A stretch of 19,450 nt of DNA, taken from the NCBI GenBank assembly GCA_044433285.1, contig JAWXTU010000035.1, positions 1-19,450 on the forward strand, given 5' to 3'. Both the position numbers and the translations under genes were made by a program. Positions 15,000 to 19,450 of the stretch are shown here, piece after piece; the first letter of the stretch is position 1, and every line of letters begins with the position of its first letter. Below the pieces are notes generated by a model. The model was not told the DNA's origin, ran no database searches, and worked only from the letters and a program-made list of their open reading frames with translations. The DNA comes from Aphodosoma sp044433285 (GTDB lineage Bacteria; Bacteroidota; Bacteroidia; Bacteroidales; Paludibacteraceae).

Positions 15000-16373
15000 T
15001 TATTTTGCAGGGATTTCGCCAGTCAACGACTCTAAGAAAGATACCATTTGTTCAGTCTCTTCGTTTGATAGATTATTGCCAATTTGAAATCTCATCATAG
15101 CTGTAACTGCATCAGAAAGAGTATTTTGTGTTGCATCGTGGAAATAAGGAGCCGTAAGAGCAATATTTCTAAGACCTGGAGTTTTAAAGCGGTGGTCAAA
15201 ATATACATCCTCCTCTTGTTTTCCACGTCCGTAATCCTCTTCTGTAAGTTCAGTACCACGTGCAGCAAAATAGTCCTCTTTTAGTCCGATATAGTCATAC
15301 GACAAACCGCCTAAATTGATGCCAGCGTGGCAAGTAGCGCAATTGTTTTTCTTAAACAATTCGTAACCAGCTTTTTCCATATCATTTATTGCTGTTTCAT
15401 CACCTTTTAAGTATAGGTCAAATGGCGAGTTAGGAGTAACTAAGCTCTTTTCATATTCAGCAATTGCATCTGTGATATTAGCTTCTGTAACACCGTCTGG
15501 GTATATCTCTGTAAACGCTGCAACTAGTTCTGCATCAGCCTGTAATTTTACTTCAATCTCTCTCCAACTTGTAAATCCCATCTCAATTAGGTTTACAGGA
15601 GGTCCTGCAGCTTGTGCAGCCAAATCAGCAGCGCGACCGTCCCAAAACTGTACGAAGTTATGCACAGCGTTGAATACAGTAGGAGCATTTACACCACCAA
15701 ATTGACCATAAACGCCTTCCGAGAATGGAAGATTATCAGTACCACCTTTGTCAAAATCGTGACAAGTAGCGCAAGATACAGTGTTATCAATAGAGAGGCG
15801 CACATCGTTGTACATCATATGTCCCAACATAAATTTAGCCATATCCAATTCTGGAGCATCTGGTATTGGGCGCACCGGTTCCGATGCAAATTTTTCAGCT
15901 GCCAAACCATCGTTATAGTTCTCAGCACGATACTCATTTGCCCAATTAAGCATCATTCTCTTCTCTGCTTTGTTGATAGATGACCCCCAGTGCATAAGAT
16001 AGAATTTTGCAAGAGGCATAGTTCCATCAGCAATACATTTCTCGATTTTGTTTAGAGATACTTCGTCTACAAGTTCATTGTTTTCTAAAGCTGTCATTGC
16101 AGGAGTTAAATCAATCTCTCTTACAGCCAACAAAGCATCAGATTTTACTAAATTACCAATAATTGGAAACGAAGAGTAAAAAGGAAGCTCTGGATTTTGA
16201 TTGTGGCACATAGTGCATTTACCCGAATTTAAGATAGCTATAGCCTGTTCGTTAGGCGATAAATCTTTGTTTGGTGAAATATTTACCAATCGATAAGTTA
16301 TTACCAAACAGCAGATTAATAAGATAAAATAACCTATTAACCTTTTCATTAGTTGAGGATTAATCTTTTTCAT
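15000..16373 (-). CDS. Triheme cytochrome c peroxidase (CcpA/MauG family) with N-terminal haem-binding domain
   Basis: The protein has 457 residues and is anchored by an N-terminal transmembrane segment (about 12-30), facing the periplasm. Three CxxCH haem sites are visible: CTMCH at 53-57, CATCH at 201-205 and CATCH at 345-349. The last two belong to the di-haem peroxidase core, which also shows NAPTVFNAVHNFVQFWDGRA from 229 and GPPVNLIEMG from 257. The first belongs to a separate N-terminal module with the LPFY and GTMPLAKFYLMHW pattern of the haem-binding domain family (PF14376-like). The enzyme reduces hydrogen peroxide with electrons from the respiratory chain. The triheme layout resembles the E. 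coli YhjA type. The promoter at 16420-16451 is a full Bacteroidota match, and a glycosidase gene follows by 27 bp. Confidence 0.92.
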   Translation of the reverse strand: MKKINPQLMKRLIGYFILLICCLVITYRLVNISPNKDLSPNEQAIAILNSGKCTMCHNQNPELPFYSSFPIIGNLVKSDALLAVREIDLTPAMTALENNELVDEVSLNKIEKCIADGTMPLAKFYLMHWGSSINKAEKRMMLNWANEYRAENYNDGLAAEKFASEPVRPIPDAPELDMAKFMLGHMMYNDVRLSIDNTVSCATCHDFDKGGTDNLPFSEGVYGQFGGVNAPTVFNAVHNFVQFWDGRAADLAAQAAGPPVNLIEMGFTSWREIEVKLQADAELVAAFTEIYPDGVTEANITDAIAEYEKSLVTPNSPFDLYLKGDETAINDMEKAGYELFKKNNCATCHAGINLGGLSYDYIGLKEDYFAARGTELTEEDYGRGKQEEDVYFDHRFKTPGLRNIALTAPYFHDATQNTLSDAVTAMMRFQIGNNLSNEETEQMVSFLESLTGEIPAK

Positions 16374-16419
16374 GATAAAAGATGTTTTTTAGTATGTATA
16401 GTATATTAGTTTAATGTTG

Positions 16420-16451
16420 CAAATGTAGTGATAATAATTTATATAGACAAA
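16420..16451 (-). promoter_or_regulatory. Promoter of the cytochrome c peroxidase gene
   Basis: On the minus strand TTTG (plus 16448-16451) is followed after exactly 20 bp by TACATTTG (plus 16420-16427). This is a complete match to the Bacteroidota -33/-7 pattern, 46 bp upstream of the ATG. Confidence 0.8.
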
Positions 16452-16472
16452 CATTTTACATACAAATATTTG

Positions 16473-16516
16473 ACAAAAAAATCCACTAAATTATGTTTAA
16501 ATAATTTAGTGGATTT
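16473..16516 (-). terminator. Strong rho-independent terminator of the padR operon
   Basis: A perfect 16-bp stem (16479-16494 with 16501-16516) around a 6-base loop is followed on the minus strand by a run of T. It lies about 64 bp past the stop of the GIN-domain gene and just before the cytochrome promoter, insulating the two units. Confidence 0.9.
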
Positions 16517-16521
16517 CAAAA

Positions 16522-16571
16522 GACCCTTATCTTATATTTTTGAAGAATTATTAAAATAACTAATAAGGGTC
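16522..16571 (-). repeat. 9-bp inverted repeat enclosing copy 2 of the 18-bp word
   Basis: GACCCTTAT (16522-16530) and ATAAGGGTC (16563-16571) are perfect inverted copies 32 bp apart. Inside them, bases 16536-16553 are identical to the minus strand at 10051-10068. A short TTTT follows on the minus strand, so the structure could be a weak first terminator ahead of the strong one at 16473-16516, or a small repeat element. Confidence 0.55.
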
Positions 16572-16579
16572 AAAAATAT

Positions 16580-17359
16580 TTATCTGTTTATTGTTTGATT
16601 GCTGATAGTTTCGGTTGTTTTGCCGCTTGAGTTTACTATTTTCAAACTGCTCACACCGCTTGAGTTACCTCTTAATGATAAACTGCCATCGCTTTGTACA
16701 GTTGCATTGCTTGTACCAGATAAATCAAATTCCACTCGGTTAGTTGCCAATTTTGATCCATCAAAAGTGCTACTACCAGAGCACTCTAGCTCATCAATAC
16801 TAGTAGCATTGCCCCTCACTGTTACTGAGCTTGCGCCAGAAATATCCACGTCTAAAATGGTACAATTAACAGTTAAATTTTTCACACTTGATGCGCCAGA
16901 TGCGTCGATGCTCAATTCTGTACACTCAATCTTCAAACCGCTCAACGAAGATGCACCACTAAGGTCAATATCATATCCATAAGCTACTACTGGAGTAGCG
17001 TAAGTGATTGACACTGCGCCACTAGCATCCACATCTTTATATTTATTTGCATTGGCTCTTATTAATATCTCAGGATTTTTGAAATTGCGATTTTTTAGAC
17101 TAATTTTTACTTCGTCATCGTCGATAACAACGTTTACATAGTTAATAATATCTTCACTAGCAGTGATTTCTATGCTGTTAGCCTCCACTTCATCTGTAAA
17201 TATTACATTGAATGCATTGTTGAATTCAATCGAATTTACACGTGAAGTAACTGTTACAACTTTTGTAACTTCATCACTAGTTGTTTTTACACTCTTTGCC
17301 GACATACTTATCAACCCTAACACCGTTAAAATTGATAATAAAATAGTTCTCTTTTTCAT
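16580..17359 (-). CDS. Exported GIN-domain (DUF2807) protein with regular beta-helix repeats
   Basis: The protein has 259 residues with a signal peptide (about 1-21, ending SMSA). Most of the mature protein is a DUF2807, or GIN, domain, once annotated as a putative autotransporter adhesin head. The sequence shows an almost exact 20-residue period: the SG pair (mostly followed by A, S or T) places glycines at 114, 135, 155, 175, 195, 215 and 235. This is the mark of a right-handed beta-helix with one turn per repeat. It carries no recognisable enzyme motif and is expected in the periplasm or at the outer surface. It starts 45 bp after the PspC gene, and the same type of domain ends that protein, so the two are functionally linked. 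Its precise role is unknown; envelope stress sensing or protection is a reasonable inference. Confidence 0.87.
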   Translation of the reverse strand: MKKRTILLSILTVLGLISMSAKSVKTTSDEVTKVVTVTSRVNSIEFNNAFNVIFTDEVEANSIEITASEDIINYVNVVIDDDEVKISLKNRNFKNPEILIRANANKYKDVDASGAVSITYATPVVAYGYDIDLSGASSLSGLKIECTELSIDASGASSVKNLTVNCTILDVDISGASSVTVRGNATSIDELECSGSSTFDGSKLATNRVEFDLSGTSNATVQSDGSLSLRGNSSGVSSLKIVNSSGKTTETISNQTINR

Positions 17360-17404
17360 ACTCTATAGTTTTTAAAATTTATAAATCTAATTAAATTCGC
17401 CCTC

Positions 17405-18982
17405 TTAATCATTAATAAAAGACCCTAACGAGGCATTTCGCTCTAATATATCCGCCTCTACTTCAATAAGCGATGCAGCTGTGGCAGTGGCTCTTGCCTT
17501 TGCAATCCTCATATCGTCTACCTCCACTTTTGATGCAGTAGCTGCTGAAATAATAGCATAATTTGCCGCTCCATCTAGTTCAACTTTTGATGCGGTGGTA
17601 GCAGATATATTAATAGTATCGCATTTCACATCTAGCTCAATTTTCGATGCAGTATTTGCCTCTATTTTCACTGTCGAGCCCCTCAACTTACCCCTGTTAT
17701 ATATATATGATGCACCATTCGCAGTAATACCATTGAGTTCTTTATAGTGTACAACAATTTTTGAGTTAGGGCTTTTGTGCCACTTGTTTATATACAATGT
17801 ATTGTTGTCGATGCGTATATTTGTCATCTCTTGAGCTTGCTCCGATGCATACATCTCCACATAATTAACAGTGTCTGGCACTAATAGCACTTTTGCACCG
17901 CCCTCAACCACTATTGCGTTAAAATCGCTATTTCTCAAATACTCTCTAGTTGTCTTGTTATTGTCGTTTATCGAGGTGAAATTATCAAAATAGTAGTAGT
18001 TAAATCTATGATTTAGAGATTCATAACCCTTGCAGATAAAGATAAACATAATAATTGAAGATAGCACAGATACCACCCATACCGAGAACCAGCTCCAACC
18101 AGCCACTCTGTTGCGTGGTTTTGTGTTGTTTCTTAATATTCGTATAGTGGTTATTATTATTGCAATTGTAGGTATTATGAGCGATAAAATAAACGTTATT
18201 GCAAATACAACAAGTAGAGTAGCACTTGGTATTGGAGATTGTAATGTGCCTACAATCAGCGCAATACCCACAGATATAATACCAAAAATAATAGTTACCC
18301 CAAATGCAGCCATCACAATACCCACCATCACTGCCATTATCTTAAATACTATGGCTAAAACCCTACCCACTTTTGATGCTACATTTGCAGCCGACGAGTT
18401 AAACTCCTCGCTGCTAAGGTAGTTTCTTATATTGTCAATTGTTGGCTCTTCGCCTTTCATCTCCAGTTTTTGGGCTGTAGATTTAGCCTCGGGGCGTGCC
18501 ACCCAAAATATTATGTATGCCAATATTGTCCACCCAAAACCGATTATGGCAAGTATAAAGAATAAAATTCGCACTAATGCTACATTAATCTGTAGATAAA
18601 CAGCCAAACCAGCAGCTACACCGCCAAGAATTTGATTGTCTGCATCACGGTAGAATTTGCGATGTTTTTTTGTCTTCTTAGGCTCTTGGTTCTCATTTTT
18701 AGGTTGTTCGCCTTCGTTGTTCTCCTCTTCAAATTGATTTGCATACCCCAGAGTTTCAATAATTTCTGTAATGCGCTCAATTGTTACCACAGCCTCTTTG
18801 GTGCGGTTTTTCTCTAGCAGTAGTTCGGCAATGCGCGCCTCAATATCCTCTAGTATCTCTTTCTCTTCGTCGGCACTAAAGTGTCTTTTTATCTCAGTTA
18901 GATAATTGTCTAACATTTGGTATGCATCTTCGTCAATGTTGAAGATTATGCCGTTTAGGTTTATTGTAAGTGTACGTTTCAT
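17405..18982 (-). CDS. PspC-domain membrane protein with C-terminal GIN (DUF2807) domain
   Basis: The protein has 525 residues. Residues 1-85 form a soluble, probably cytoplasmic helical region (MKRTLTINLNGIIFNIDEDAY, then ADEEKEILEDIEARIAELL). A charged linker follows, then a PspC domain at about 108-163 with the signature ILGGVAAGLAVYLQI and RILFFILAIIGFGWTILAYIIFWVA. Several further membrane segments lie at about 208-232, 234-246, 253-281 and 297-317. Residues about 353-525 form an exported GIN domain, with beta-helix turns marked by TASK at 444, 463 and near 482 and related AS pairs before and after, spaced 19-21 residues apart. PspC proteins sense or buffer membrane stress. The architecture links a cytoplasmic module to a periplasmic beta-helix. 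It lies 23 bp after padR, which probably controls it. Confidence 0.9.
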   Translation of the reverse strand: MKRTLTINLNGIIFNIDEDAYQMLDNYLTEIKRHFSADEEKEILEDIEARIAELLLEKNRTKEAVVTIERITEIIETLGYANQFEEENNEGEQPKNENQEPKKTKKHRKFYRDADNQILGGVAAGLAVYLQINVALVRILFFILAIIGFGWTILAYIIFWVARPEAKSTAQKLEMKGEEPTIDNIRNYLSSEEFNSSAANVASKVGRVLAIVFKIMAVMVGIVMAAFGVTIIFGIISVGIALIVGTLQSPIPSATLLVVFAITFILSLIIPTIAIIITTIRILRNNTKPRNRVAGWSWFSVWVVSVLSSIIMFIFICKGYESLNHRFNYYYFDNFTSINDNNKTTREYLRNSDFNAIVVEGGAKVLLVPDTVNYVEMYASEQAQEMTNIRIDNNTLYINKWHKSPNSKIVVHYKELNGITANGASYIYNRGKLRGSTVKIEANTASKIELDVKCDTINISATTASKVELDGAANYAIISAATASKVEVDDMRIAKARATATAASLIEVEADILERNASLGSFIND

Positions 18983-19005
18983 TGTTTTATAGTTATTTGG
19001 TTTGA

Positions 19006-19347
19006 TTATTTTTTAGCATTATCTTTTATATATTGTACTACACCTGTTATCTCGTTCCACGACTCTTCGAGTTCTATCAAAAATTTTTCTCCCTCATCTG
19101 TTAGGGAGTAGTACTTGCGTGGCGGTCCTTGTGTCGATTCTTCCCAGTTGTAAGATAGTAGACCGTTGTTTTTCAGCCGAGTAAGCAGTGGATATAGTGT
19201 GCCCTCTACTACAATAAATTTTCCCTCCTTCAAGGTTTTTATTATATCGGACACATAAGCCGAATTGTTTTTTAGCGACAGTAGTATGCAGTATTCCAGA
19301 AATCCCTTCCTCATCTGCGATTTGATATTTTCACTCTGTATTGCCAT
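19006..19347 (-). CDS. PadR family transcriptional regulator
   Basis: This is a 113-residue winged-helix DNA-binding protein. The frame is open to an ATG at 19419, but that codon falls on the -33 element of the promoter. The ATG at 19347 gives the usual family start (MAIQSENIKSQMRKGFLEYCIL). Family features: the helix-turn-helix over about 14-65 with VVEGTLYPLLTRLKNNGLL, the wing with QGPPRKYYSLTDEG, and a short C-terminal dimerisation helix. PadR proteins of this small type usually repress their own operon and respond to a ligand or membrane-active compound. It is first in the padR - pspC - GIN operon, and a near-palindrome overlaps its promoter. Confidence 0.92.
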   Translation of the reverse strand: MAIQSENIKSQMRKGFLEYCILLSLKNNSAYVSDIIKTLKEGKFIVVEGTLYPLLTRLKNNGLLSYNWEESTQGPPRKYYSLTDEGEKFLIELEESWNEITGVVQYIKDNAKK

Positions 19348-19388
19348 ATTTCTATTGGTTATATTAATTTTGATATTATTTGACACTG

Positions 19389-19419
19389 CAAAGGTAGGTA
19401 TAATTATAGTATTATGCAA
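19389..19419 (-). promoter_or_regulatory. padR operon promoter
   Basis: On the minus strand TTG (plus 19417-19419) is followed after exactly 20 bp by TACCTTTG (plus 19389-19396), a full match to the Bacteroidota pattern, 41 bp upstream of the chosen padR ATG. Confidence 0.75.
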
Positions 19420-19430
19420 TACATAGTACT
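19408..19430. promoter_or_regulatory. Candidate PadR operator (imperfect palindrome)
   Basis: AGTATTATG (19408-19416) and CATAGTACT (19422-19430) are inverted with one mismatch in nine positions around a 5-bp centre, CAATA. The -33 element lies inside it, so a bound dimer would block RNA polymerase. Position and symmetry fit autoregulation by the adjacent PadR protein; binding is inferred. Confidence 0.5.
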
Positions 19431-19450
19431 GTATTTAACAAAGTTTAACT

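Noticed and set aside
17480..17690. Short DNA repeats in the 3' part of the PspC gene as a possible CRISPR-like array
   Set aside because: The repetition is in codons for the TASK beta-helix turns; repeats are degenerate and lie inside a coding frame.
18030..18422. Plus-strand open frame of 130 codons opposite the PspC gene
   Set aside because: It mirrors the membrane segments of the real gene and has no family motif.
19348..19419. Upstream start of padR at 19419
   Set aside because: That ATG lies on the -33 element of a good promoter, and the added residues are not family-like; the ATG at 19347 fits.

Overview
The window looks like chromosomal DNA of a Bacteroidota member, most likely order Bacteroidales. 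It is AT-rich. Several promoters fit the Bacteroidota pattern (TAnnTTTG at -7, TTG or TTTG about 20 bp upstream). The primary sigma factor is the short form of about 290 residues found in this phylum, and a PadR - PspC - DUF2807 operon is present. Every gene is on the minus strand except rlmH. No tRNA, rRNA, CRISPR array, complete insertion sequence or phage gene was seen.

Layout from left to right: (1) 1-1181, the 5' end of dnaE, cut by the window edge. (2) 1285-9889, a seven-gene run transcribed right to left with junctions of 0-5 bp or an 8-bp overlap: MATE exporter, YicC-family endoribonuclease, peptide deformylase, a LysM protein with a transglycosylase-like domain, two SGNH esterase-like proteins and an MBOAT O-acyltransferase. 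(3) 9890-10190, an intergenic region with the rpoD terminator and a 198-bp segment bounded by perfect 17-bp inverted repeats, with a hairpin inside. (4) 10191-12605, rpoD, nadC and the divergent rlmH. (5) 12714-16373, a triheme cytochrome c peroxidase followed by a lipoprotein glycoside hydrolase, probably one transcript. (6) 16580-19347, padR, a PspC-GIN membrane protein and a secreted GIN-domain protein.

The most interesting part is the last four genes of the seven-gene run. An MBOAT protein can carry an acyl group across the inner membrane. The two exported SGNH proteins could transfer or remove it. The first gene of the four encodes a LysM protein whose transglycosylase-like fold seems to have lost its catalytic glutamate. 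Together they look like a periplasmic O-acylation cassette that may act on peptidoglycan, with the dead enzyme as a possible targeting subunit. This is inferred from domains and gene order only. A second point of interest is the 198-bp inverted-repeat segment, whose end abuts the MATE gene and leaves that gene without an ATG start. An 18-bp word from it recurs near 16.54 kb, again beside a terminator.
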